Assembly: GCA_002841765.1 (NCBI GenBank) | Contig: PHAV01000007.1 | Span: 1-64,000, forward strand | Reading direction: 5' to 3' | DNA: 64,000 bases | Source: Deltaproteobacteria bacterium HGW-Deltaproteobacteria-4 | GTDB lineage: Bacteria > Desulfobacterota > Desulfuromonadia > Desulfuromonadales > UBA2197 | Part shown: one piece after another, positions 24,523 to 32,067 of the stretch | Layout: each line of letters begins with the position of its first letter | Numbering within the stretch: position 1 is the stretch's first letter | The notes under the pieces: generated by a model | The model's database searches: none | Seen by the model: the letters and a program-made list of their open reading frames with translations, nothing else | Told to the model about the DNA's origin: nothing | Made by a program: the position numbers and the translations under genes

Positions 24523-25071
24523 ATGGTCGTCGGCTTTAACCACAACTTCAGCTATAAAGGCCAGGTCTACCACGTCCAGACCGAGGATAGCGGGGTCAGA
24601 AACCCGCACATTATCACCCTCCTTTATCGGGGTGGAACGATTCTTTCCTCAAAAAAGACCTCCTATGCAGATATCATCAAGGTCGACAATCTCGAAGCCG
24701 TTGTCGAGGAGTTGATGAAGTCACAGCATCGCGAGATGTTGCGATTGTTGAAAAATGGTGATCTCGACGAGCTCCTCGGCTTGACCCCGCCGGCCCGTAA
24801 AGTTGCGGATTCCCTCTCTCCGGTGGCCGTAATGATTGCACCTGCACCGGTCATCCCGCCGCCGCTTGTTGCTGTGACTGCGCCTGTCGTTGCACCGGTT
24901 ATCCTGTCCCCCCCGCCGCCTGCACCTTCCGTGACCACCACCCCGGCGTCGTTCTCTGCACCGCTGAGCCCGCCGGAAAAAAAACAGCCACCCCCTCCTT
25001 CCCCACCGGCGGGACTGAGTCTCGACGAGATCATCCTTTCGTACATGGTCGGCGGGGAAAACAAAAAGTGA
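24523..25071 (+). CDS. Conserved hypothetical protein with Pro-rich linker
   Basis: The 182-residue protein has an N-terminal globular part (MVVGFNHNFSYKGQVYHVQT, about 90 residues). A Pro/Val/Ala linker of about 70 residues and a conserved short C-terminal helix, LSLDEIILSYMVGG, follow. No signal peptide. Family not recognised, though the opening is familiar from Geobacter-type genomes. It lies 41 bp upstream of the heme-motif kinase and on the same strand, so it may be part of that signalling operon. Confidence 0.65.
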   Translation: MVVGFNHNFSYKGQVYHVQTEDSGVRNPHIITLLYRGGTILSSKKTSYADIIKVDNLEAVVEELMKSQHREMLRLLKNGDLDELLGLTPPARKVADSLSPVAVMIAPAPVIPPPLVAVTAPVVAPVILSPPPPAPSVTTTPASFSAPLSPPEKKQPPPPSPPAGLSLDEIILSYMVGGENKK

Positions 25072-25112
25072 ATCGTCCCCCTGTCGCCGGCACCAGAATC
25101 CAGGAGGTCTGA

Positions 25113-26615
25113 TTGCTATATAAAAGTTTGATCGTCAGGGTTATCCTTCTGAATATCCTGCTGATGGCAGTCGGTATCGGCATCTTTACGTTGATCAATG
25201 TCCGGCGGGAGCAGGTTCACCTTATCGAATCGAATCAGGAGACGGCAAATCTTCTCCTTGCCACTATCGAAAAATCGATTTTCACCGCCATGAAGAATGG
25301 CGACAGTCCTCAGGTTCAGCAGATTATCGAGCTCGTCGGTAAAGGCGAACGACTCCTCAATTTGCGTATATTCCATCCGGACGGCACAATTCTCAAGTCG
25401 GCCAACCCCGAAGAAATCGGCCGTCCCGTCAATCCTGCCGACTACAATCTCTTTAAAGAGGGAAAATCCGAGGGGATATTTCGCGTCAATGGTCACGAAT
25501 CCCTGACCATTAACCTGCCGATTGTCACCGATGAACGCTGCTATCTTTGCCACGGCGTCGGGCGCCGGGTCGTCGGTGTCCTCAATATGAACTTCGACCT
25601 GAAAAAGACGATTCAGCGGCTGCATGAGTCGGCCAATATCTCCTTCTCTTCGATGCTCATCCTTATCGCTATCTTTTCCCTCGGTGTCTCCTTTATTCTC
25701 CTCCGTTTTGTCCGCCAGCCGATTCAGGAAATGTCCGAAAAGATGGCAAAGGTTGAAAACGGTGATCTTTCGGTCCGTCTCGACCCGCGTAATCGCGATG
25801 AAATCGGCCAACTGATGGGGAGCTTCAACTCCATGGTCGACAAACTTGAACAGACCAAGATCGAACTGGAGAAGTATCACTATCAACAGATGGAACGGGC
25901 GGATCGCCTCGCTGCGGTCGGTGAGATGGCGACCGGCATCGCCCACGAAATCAAGAACCCTCTGGCCTGCATCAGTGGCGCTGTCTCGGTTTTAGCAGAT
26001 GATTATGATATCAACGATCCGCGGCGGGAGATCGTCAGCAAAGTCCTCGAACAGATTAACCGTCTCGACAAGACCGCCACTGACCTCCTCGCTTTTGGCA
26101 AACCGGGGACGCCGGAGTTCTCCTATGTCGATATCAACGAACTCCTCAAGAAGACCCTCTTTTTCGTAGCGCAACACCCGGAAGCCCGAAATGTCGAACG
26201 GATCTTCGAATTGACCCGGGAATTACCGCCGGTCTGGATCGATATCAAACAAATTCAGCAGGTCTTCTTCAACATCATCATTAATGCCATTCAGGCCATG
26301 CCGGAGGGGGGATTACTGACCCTGACGACGGATCGCGTCAAGCAGGGTGATGACGATTTTGTGCGGGTGACCATCCGCGATACCGGCAAGGGGATTGGCG
26401 CGGAACTCCTGGCCAAGATCTTTGTCCCCTTCTTCACGACCAAAACGCAGGGTACCGGGCTCGGTCTGCCGATCTGCCGGCAGTTGGTTGAACACAACCA
26501 TGGCATTATCGAGGTGGATAGTTCTCCCCAGCAAGGAACAACTTTCAGTATCTTGCTCCCAGCTGTCTCTTTATCGGGAGAACCCACAGGAGTAAACAAC
26601 AGTGAGCCGACATAA
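25113..26615 (+). CDS. Sensor histidine kinase with periplasmic CxxCH motif
   Basis: A 500-residue membrane kinase with TTG start at 25113 (site AGGAGG). It has TM1 at about 7-29, a periplasmic sensor domain, TM2 at about 178-198, and a HAMP domain (200-255). The HisKA domain carries H278 in GIAHEIKNPL; the HATPase domain has IINAIQAMPEG and DTGKGIG plus GTGLGLPI. The sensor domain has C143-Y-L-C146-H147, a c-type heme attachment motif facing the periplasm, where cytochrome c maturation occurs. That predicts a covalent heme used to sense redox or a gas ligand. It overlaps its NtrC-type partner by 14 bp. Confidence 0.9.
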   Translation: MLYKSLIVRVILLNILLMAVGIGIFTLINVRREQVHLIESNQETANLLLATIEKSIFTAMKNGDSPQVQQIIELVGKGERLLNLRIFHPDGTILKSANPEEIGRPVNPADYNLFKEGKSEGIFRVNGHESLTINLPIVTDERCYLCHGVGRRVVGVLNMNFDLKKTIQRLHESANISFSSMLILIAIFSLGVSFILLRFVRQPIQEMSEKMAKVENGDLSVRLDPRNRDEIGQLMGSFNSMVDKLEQTKIELEKYHYQQMERADRLAAVGEMATGIAHEIKNPLACISGAVSVLADDYDINDPRREIVSKVLEQINRLDKTATDLLAFGKPGTPEFSYVDINELLKKTLFFVAQHPEARNVERIFELTRELPPVWIDIKQIQQVFFNIIINAIQAMPEGGLLTLTTDRVKQGDDDFVRVTIRDTGKGIGAELLAKIFVPFFTTKTQGTGLGLPICRQLVEHNHGIIEVDSSPQQGTTFSILLPAVSLSGEPTGVNNSEPT

Positions 26616-27987
26616 GATCCTGGTTGTTGATGACGAACATTTGATTCGCTGGTCTTTGGAGCAAAACCTCAAAAAACAGGGGTACGAAGTCCAGACCGCA
26701 CCTTCCGGTGAAGACGCTATGCGCCTGTTGCGTGAAGATCCCCCGGAACTCGTCCTCCTTGACGTTCAGCTTCCCGGCATGAACGGACTGCAGGTTCTGG
26801 AGAAGATCAAGGAAATTGACGAAGAGATTATTGTGATTATGGTCACCGCCCTCGGCGTCCTTGAGACCGCGGTCAAGGCGATGCGCATGGGCGCTCATGA
26901 TTATCTCAACAAACCTTTCAATCTTGACGAGATGGCGATCGTCATCAGAAAAGCCCTCGAAACCGGTGCCCTCAAACGCGAGGTCGCACATCTGCGCGGC
27001 GAACAGACCAGGAAGTACGGCATTACCAATCTGATCGGCGACAGTCGCCATATGCAGAATGTTCTGGCGATGGTCACCAAGGTGGCGAGGAGCGACGCCA
27101 GCACTGTCCTGATTCAGGGAGAGAGCGGTACCGGCAAGGAGTTGATTGCCAAAGCCATTCACTACGAAAGCGCCCGCGCCAACATGCCCTTTATGGCCGT
27201 CAACTGCGCGGCCGTCCCCGAGACCCTGCTCGAGAGCGAACTCCTCGGCCATGAAAAGGGCGCTTTTACTGATGCTAAGGCGCAGAAAAAGGGTCTCTTT
27301 GAACTCGCCGACGGCGGCACCCTGTTTCTCGACGAAATCGGCGATATGGAACCGGGGATGCAGGCCAAGCTCCTCCGCGTTCTTGAAGATCGCATCGTCC
27401 GCCGCGTTGGCGGCAGTCGCGACATTCAGGTCGATGTCCGTATCGTCTCCGCGACCAATAAAGATCTCCTCAAAGCGATGGAAGACAAGAGTTTCCGTCC
27501 TGATCTTTATTATCGCTTGCAGGTCATTCCCATCTTCCTCCCCCCCTTGCGGGAGCGCCGTGAGGACATCCTGCCGTTGACCAACCACTTCATCAGCCAT
27601 TTTAACCGTGAATTCGGCAAATCGGTGAAAGGGGTGTCGAAGATGGCGGAGAAATTCCTCGTCGAATACTCCTGGCCGGGGAATATCCGCGAGCTGAAAA
27701 ACATTGTCGAGCGGGCGATTATCCTTGAAAGTGAAGAGACCCTCATGTTGGAACATCTACCGCAAGAGATTGTCTCCCGCAGCGGCAGCGGCAGCGGCAG
27801 TGGACCGAGCGGCCCCCTCACTCTGCGCCTGCCGCCGGAAGGGATCGATATCGAAGATGTCGAACGGGAGCTGATTCGGCAATCCCTTGAAGTCTCGGAA
27901 GGAAACCAGTCGAAGGCGGCCAAAAAATTGAATCTCGGCATCGATGCTTTTCGCTATCGCATGAAAAAATTCGGTTTTTTGCAGTAG
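26602..27987 (+). CDS. NtrC-family sigma-54-dependent response regulator
   Basis: The 461-residue regulator has a receiver domain (acidic D10/D11, phospho-acceptor D54 in LLDVQLPG). A sigma-54 AAA+ domain follows with Walker A GESGTGKE at 173-180 and the sigma-54 contact loop GAFTDA at 220-225. A Fis-type helix-turn-helix ends the protein (LIRQSLEVSEGNQSKAAKKL). GTG start at 26602 lies within the kinase gene, so the pair is co-translated. Between AAA+ and HTH a Ser-Gly stretch (SGSGSGSGPSG) is encoded by tandem AGCGGC units, making a flexible linker. Target promoters are unknown; no sigma-54 site was recognised nearby. Confidence 0.92.
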   Translation: MSRHKILVVDDEHLIRWSLEQNLKKQGYEVQTAPSGEDAMRLLREDPPELVLLDVQLPGMNGLQVLEKIKEIDEEIIVIMVTALGVLETAVKAMRMGAHDYLNKPFNLDEMAIVIRKALETGALKREVAHLRGEQTRKYGITNLIGDSRHMQNVLAMVTKVARSDASTVLIQGESGTGKELIAKAIHYESARANMPFMAVNCAAVPETLLESELLGHEKGAFTDAKAQKKGLFELADGGTLFLDEIGDMEPGMQAKLLRVLEDRIVRRVGGSRDIQVDVRIVSATNKDLLKAMEDKSFRPDLYYRLQVIPIFLPPLRERREDILPLTNHFISHFNREFGKSVKGVSKMAEKFLVEYSWPGNIRELKNIVERAIILESEETLMLEHLPQEIVSRSGSGSGSGPSGPLTLRLPPEGIDIEDVERELIRQSLEVSEGNQSKAAKKLNLGIDAFRYRMKKFGFLQ

Positions 27988-28030
27988 ACTTGTTGGCGGA
28001 TCACTCACATTCCACAGGAGGAGCAGCAAC

Positions 28031-29011
28031 ATGGAAAAGAAAGTGCACTTTAGCGAACTTGGACTGGCCAATACCCGTGAGATGTTCAAGAATGCCGTGC
28101 ATGGCGGCTATGCCATCCCAGCTTATAACTTCAACAACCTTGAACAGTTGCAGGCGATTGTCACCGCCTGTGCCGAGACCAGTTCACCAGTGATCATTCA
28201 GGTCAGCAAGGGGGCCCGCGAATATGCCAATGCCACCATGCTGCGCTACATGGCGATGGGGGCGGTGCAGATGGCGCGGGAGATGGGTTCCAACATCCCG
28301 ATCTGTCTCCATCTCGACCACGGTGACTCCTTCGAGATCTGCAAATCGTGCATCGACAGCGGTTTTTCCTCGGTGATGATCGATGGCTCGCACCTTCCTT
28401 ACAACGAAAACGTTGCCCTGACCCGCCAGGTTGTTGACTATGCTCGGCAATTTGATGTCAGTGTCGAAGGAGAACTCGGTGTCCTCGCCGGTATTGAAGA
28501 CGAAGTGTCGGCCGAGCACTCGACTTATACTCAACCCGAGGAGGTCGAGGATTTCGTCAAGAAGACCGGCGTCGATTCCCTCGCCATCTCGATCGGCACC
28601 AGCCATGGCGCTTACAAATTCAAACTCAAAGAGGGCGAGTCGGTCCCGCCGCTACGCTTCGATATCCTCGCCGAGTGTCAAAAACGTCTCCCCGGCTTCC
28701 CGATTGTGTTGCACGGCGCCTCCAGCGTTGTTCAGGAGTATGTGCAGCTGATCAATCAGTACGGCGGCAGGATGGATGGCGCCGTCGGCGTCCCCGAAGA
28801 GCAGTTGCGGCAGGCCGCCGCCAGCGCCGTTTGCAAGATTAATATCGATTCCGACGGCCGCCTCGCGGTCACTGCTAAAGTACGGGAATTTCTTGCCAAG
28901 AATCCCGGTGAATTCGATCCCCGTAAATATCTCGGCGCCGCCCGCAAAGAGCTGGTGACGTTGATCAAGCATAAAAATCAGGCGGTTTTGGGCAGCGCTG
29001 GTAAGGCGTAG
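28031..29011 (+). CDS. fba: Class II fructose-bisphosphate aldolase
   Basis: A 326-residue zinc-dependent aldolase joining DHAP and glyceraldehyde 3-phosphate. Zinc and catalytic residues appear in LHLDHGDSFEICK (HxxH-type site), AEHSTYTQPEEVEDF, SIGTSHGAYKFK and VLHGASSV. The DGSHLPYNENV segment is also diagnostic of the class II group. Ribosome site AGGAGGAGC before ATG 28031. With pfkA at 31065 it supplies central glycolysis or gluconeogenesis. It is monocistronic, bounded by its own terminator. Confidence 0.95.
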   Translation: MEKKVHFSELGLANTREMFKNAVHGGYAIPAYNFNNLEQLQAIVTACAETSSPVIIQVSKGAREYANATMLRYMAMGAVQMAREMGSNIPICLHLDHGDSFEICKSCIDSGFSSVMIDGSHLPYNENVALTRQVVDYARQFDVSVEGELGVLAGIEDEVSAEHSTYTQPEEVEDFVKKTGVDSLAISIGTSHGAYKFKLKEGESVPPLRFDILAECQKRLPGFPIVLHGASSVVQEYVQLINQYGGRMDGAVGVPEEQLRQAAASAVCKINIDSDGRLAVTAKVREFLAKNPGEFDPRKYLGAARKELVTLIKHKNQAVLGSAGKA

Positions 29012-29037
29012 GAACGTATTTTCTGCTAAAAAGAAGA

Positions 29038-29075
29038 AAGCGGGCGGGGCACTCAATGTGCCTCGCCCGCTTTTT
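29038..29075 (+). terminator. Terminator after fba
   Basis: GCGGGCGGGGCAC and GTGCCTCGCCCGC form a strong stem around TCAAT and are followed by TTTTTG. It is 27 bp beyond the aldolase stop. Confidence 0.85.
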
Positions 29076-29088
29076 GTTCCCGTTCCAT

Positions 29089-29127
29089 TTGACTTTACAC
29101 AATGCAAGGTGTAATCAATTGTGTAAA
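29089..29127 (+). promoter_or_regulatory. vapBC promoter with overlapping palindromic operator
   Basis: TTGACT at 29089-29094 and TAATCA at 29112-29117 (17-bp spacing) make a plausible promoter. A perfect inverted repeat, TTTACACAAT (29094-29103) and ATTGTGTAAA (29118-29127), spans it. This is the expected place for autorepression by the VapB-VapC complex, since VapB-type antitoxins bind palindromes at their own promoter. Confidence 0.6.
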
Positions 29128-29138
29128 GGAGGTGCCCC

Positions 29139-29339
29139 ATGGCAACAAATCTGGCTATTGACGACAACCTGCTCGAAGAAGCCCGCCTCGTCGGCAAACA
29201 TGCAACCAAGAAGGCGGTGGTGAATGAAGCGCTTGCAGAGTATGTTCAACGCCGCAAGCAAGCCGAAATCATCAACCTGTTTCATAAAGTTGAGTATAAT
29301 TCCGACTATGACTACAAAGACCAGCGTAAAAAGAGATGA
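29139..29339 (+). CDS. VapB-type antitoxin
   Basis: A 66-residue protein of the type II VapB family (DUF2191-like): MATNLAIDDNLLEEARLVGK forms a ribbon-helix-helix DNA-binding fold with conserved KKAVVNEALAEYVQRR. The acidic/aromatic C-terminal tail (EYNSDYDYKDQ) should wrap the toxin. Ribosome site AAAGGAGG is strong. Its stop overlaps the VapC start (ATGA), keeping antitoxin and toxin synthesis coupled. Confidence 0.88.
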   Translation: MATNLAIDDNLLEEARLVGKHATKKAVVNEALAEYVQRRKQAEIINLFHKVEYNSDYDYKDQRKKR

Positions 29340-29752
29340 GAGTTCTTGTTGACACATCCGTATGGTCCTTGGCACTACGGCGCAATCAGCCTGCTGATAA
29401 ACCGGAGGTCACTGAATTAATCGAATTAATCAGAGAAGTGCGTTGTCAGATGATCGGACCAGTGCGCCAGGAACTCCTCTCCGGGATCAAGAACCAGATC
29501 CAGTTTCAAAAATTGCGCAATCACTTGCGAGCGTTCCCCGACATGGAAGTAGCAACCCGCGATTACGAGACAGCGGCTGAGTTCTTTAATCTTTGCCGGG
29601 GCAAGGGCATTCAAGGATCAAATACTGATTTTCTCATCTGCGCCATAGCTATGCGCCACAAGATTCCCATATTCACCACGGATGAAGATTTTACGTTGTT
29701 TCAGCCTCTCCTGCCGATAACACTTCATACCCCCCGTGCCTTAAATACCTGA
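29336..29752 (+). CDS. vapC: VapC-type PIN-domain toxin
   Basis: A 138-residue PIN-domain ribonuclease. The acidic metal site is visible as D6 in MRVLVDTSVW, E in GPVRQELLSG, D in GSNTDFLICA and D in FTTDEDF. The length is normal and no residue is missing, so the toxin looks functional. VapC toxins cleave tRNA or rRNA when free of VapB. It is coupled to the antitoxin by a 4-bp overlap. Confidence 0.88.
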   Translation: MRVLVDTSVWSLALRRNQPADKPEVTELIELIREVRCQMIGPVRQELLSGIKNQIQFQKLRNHLRAFPDMEVATRDYETAAEFFNLCRGKGIQGSNTDFLICAIAMRHKIPIFTTDEDFTLFQPLLPITLHTPRALNT

Positions 29753-29782
29753 CATCCCCGGCGGTCTGCGGCAAGGCAAGGC

Positions 29783-29802
29783 GGGCGATTCATGAATCGC
29801 CC
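29783..29802. repeat. Short palindromic hairpin of a dispersed GTAGGGGCG class
   Basis: GGGCGATTCATGAATCGCCC is a perfect 20-nt palindrome, read on the minus strand within CCGTAGGGGCG and continuing to CGCCCGCC. A related hairpin lies at 57993-58018. It abuts the stop of the ChaN gene and lies 30 bp after vapC. Confidence 0.7.
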
Positions 29803-31044
29803 CTACGGTTTGTGGTGCATCTCTTCGAGAGGCGGAGTCGCGGTGTAGGTCAGGTCGAGGAGCAGCGTTTCTCCGCCCCGTTCCACCGTCAGCTGTCCCT
29901 TCTCCCCGATCTTCTTCTGCTTCAAAGCATAAATGAGATCAAACGACTCTGTCAGCTCTTCCCCGTCGAGACGGCGCAACACATCCCCGGTCTGTACTCC
30001 TGCCAGCGCCGCAGCCCCATTCGGCAGGATGCCGCTGGCAATCACTTTCCCCTCTTTTTCTGCAAGCATGATCCCGAGTTTGACATCGTCCTTCTTCTCC
30101 AGCTCTTCATAGCGGGTAAAAACCAGGTAATCGTATGCCGGCATGGGGAAGTTCGGCAGTTTGACATCCATGTAAGCCTCTTTCTTCTTCGCTTCACTCA
30201 CCTCCAGCTCTTCATTGCCGATCAGGGTATAAGAGAGGGGGAGTTGCTTGAAAACCCGACGCGGGATGCCGAAACCGTAGCGTACGTGGTTACCGCCGGC
30301 GAGGACGAGGAGGTGAATATCGTCCCCTTGCGGTGAAGTCAAGAAGCGGACAATATTCCCGGCCATCGTTTCATCCCACAAGGTCTGCACTCTTTGGAAG
30401 CCGTCAAGCGGCTTTCCCTGCATATGGCCACCGAAGATTGCTGCGGTCAGCGCCTGGTGATAGGGATCGCCCGGATCGAGGGTGGTGGGGAGACGGGCCT
30501 GTTCCTCGGCCGTCAGTGCGGCAAAGTCCTTGCGCCCTACAGCTTGTACCATTGACTTCTCGGCATTGATACCGATAATCGGGATTCCTGCCTCCCGGCA
30601 ATAGTTCAGGATATCGCGGTAATAAGCAAAATCCATCTTCCAGCTGCTGTACCAGAGTTTGAGAAAATTCTTTTCATCGAGCGCATTGGCAACCCAGGCG
30701 TCGAGAGTATCCTGTTGCGCCGGGGTGAACATCTCCATCGCCACGGCCGTCCGCCCTGGATAGCGTTGTGCCAGTGCCTTGAGGAGATCGAGCTGCACGC
30801 GGTGCGAAGCGGGATTGTCATGGGTTTCAGCAACATAGATAATGCGGCTGTCAGTGGCAGCGCTCGCCATCTCCCCGGCGCTGACGAAGTGGCCGGTGCG
30901 GAGGTGGAGGATGTCACCAACCTGTGGCTTGGTGGGCGGTGGATAAGGGGCCTGCGGATTACCGAGGAGAGGGGACTGCGGCGCGCAGGCGCCAAGGACG
31001 ACAACTGTAACCCCGAACAGGAGGATCAAACTAGGACGTATCAT
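29803..31044 (-). CDS. ChaN-type lipoprotein fused to a C-terminal PDZ domain
   Basis: The 413-residue protein has a lipoprotein signal (LLFGVTVVVLGAC, lipobox LGAC with the Cys near residue 19). A ChaN/DUF399 domain follows (RIIYVAETHDNPASHRVQLD, AVAMEMFTPAQQDTLDAWV, LVLAGGNHVRYGFGIPRRV). ChaN homologues such as Campylobacter ChaN bind heme and aid iron acquisition. The last 100 residues form a PDZ domain (GIMLAEKEGKVIASGILPNG, AALAGVQTGDVLRRLDGEEL). The PDZ suggests binding of a partner protein. It lies 20 bp downstream of pfkA, so co-transcription is possible though function differs. Confidence 0.86.
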   Translation of the reverse strand: MIRPSLILLFGVTVVVLGACAPQSPLLGNPQAPYPPPTKPQVGDILHLRTGHFVSAGEMASAATDSRIIYVAETHDNPASHRVQLDLLKALAQRYPGRTAVAMEMFTPAQQDTLDAWVANALDEKNFLKLWYSSWKMDFAYYRDILNYCREAGIPIIGINAEKSMVQAVGRKDFAALTAEEQARLPTTLDPGDPYHQALTAAIFGGHMQGKPLDGFQRVQTLWDETMAGNIVRFLTSPQGDDIHLLVLAGGNHVRYGFGIPRRVFKQLPLSYTLIGNEELEVSEAKKKEAYMDVKLPNFPMPAYDYLVFTRYEELEKKDDVKLGIMLAEKEGKVIASGILPNGAAALAGVQTGDVLRRLDGEELTESFDLIYALKQKKIGEKGQLTVERGGETLLLDLTYTATPPLEEMHHKP

Positions 31045-31064
31045 CGGCTAACTCCGTTTATTCG

Positions 31065-32027
31065 TCAGATTCCCAATTCTTCCGCCAGGCGCACCATCTC
31101 GTCCTGGGGGCGTTTGGCACCGCGGATCACCGTCTCCAGCGGGGTGGTGATCATGGCGTTGCACGCCAGCCCGACCATTACCCCTTGTTCCCCCTGCAGC
31201 AGCAGTTCTACGGCACTCTTGCCGAAACGGCTGGCGAGGAGGCGGTCAAAGACCGAAGGGGCGCCACCGCGCTGATAATGGCCGAGGACGGTGACCCGGG
31301 TCTCAAAACCGATGGCATCTTTGATGGTGTCGGCAATGGTCTGGGCATTCCCGACCCCTTCGGCGAGGATGATAATAGCATTGTCGCGCCCTTCCTCATA
31401 ACGGCCGCGCAGCTGCTGGCAGATCTCGGCAAGGTCGTACTCGCGCTCGGGGACGAGGGCGAACTCGGCGCCGGTGGCGATGGCGCTGATGCTGGCAAGA
31501 TAACCGGAGTTGCGCCCCATGACTTCGATGACAAAGGCGCGGGCATGAGAGCTGGCGGTGTCCTTGATGCAGTCGACAGCATAGATGATGTTGTTGAGGG
31601 CGGTATCGACACCTAAAGACATATCGGTGCCGGAGATATCATTGTCGATGGAGGCAGGGATGCCGACGGTCGGGAAGCCGAGCTGATGCAGGGCGAGGGC
31701 ACCGCTGAGGGAACCGTCACCGCCGAGGATGACGAGCCCTTCGACGCCGAGACGGCGCAGATTGGCGAGGGCAAGTTCCTGTCCTTCGCGGGTGCGGAAT
31801 TCCGGAGAGCGGGCAGACTGGAGAAAGGTGCCGCCGCGATGGAGAATGCCGGAGACGGCGCGGCTGTCGAGGGGGATGCAATCCCCTTTCATCAGCCCGA
31901 GATAGCCCTTGCGAAAACCGACGATTTCGACATCCAGCCGCAAGGCAGTGCGCACTGCGCTGCGGATCGCCGCATTCATCCCCGAACTATCCCCGCCGCT
32001 GGTCAAGATGCCGATCTTTTTCATCAT
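31065..32027 (-). CDS. pfkA: ATP-dependent 6-phosphofructokinase
   Basis: The 320-residue enzyme phosphorylates fructose 6-phosphate. ILTSGGDSSGMNAAIRS at the N-terminus and ILGGDGS (Gly rather than Asp at the nucleotide site) indicate ATP use. The catalytic loop is PASIDNDISGTDMSLG, with D in SIDND as the base; most bacterial enzymes read PGTIDND here. EVMGRNSGYLA and HYQRGGAPS complete the substrate site. ATG 32027 is preceded by AAAGGGG; a GTG 6 bp upstream would sit too close to it. Confidence 0.93.
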   Translation of the reverse strand: MMKKIGILTSGGDSSGMNAAIRSAVRTALRLDVEIVGFRKGYLGLMKGDCIPLDSRAVSGILHRGGTFLQSARSPEFRTREGQELALANLRRLGVEGLVILGGDGSLSGALALHQLGFPTVGIPASIDNDISGTDMSLGVDTALNNIIYAVDCIKDTASSHARAFVIEVMGRNSGYLASISAIATGAEFALVPEREYDLAEICQQLRGRYEEGRDNAIIILAEGVGNAQTIADTIKDAIGFETRVTVLGHYQRGGAPSVFDRLLASRFGKSAVELLLQGEQGVMVGLACNAMITTPLETVIRGAKRPQDEMVRLAEELGI

Positions 32028-32067
32028 TGCCACCCCTTTGCCATTGCTGCCTTGCTAACGAATCTCT

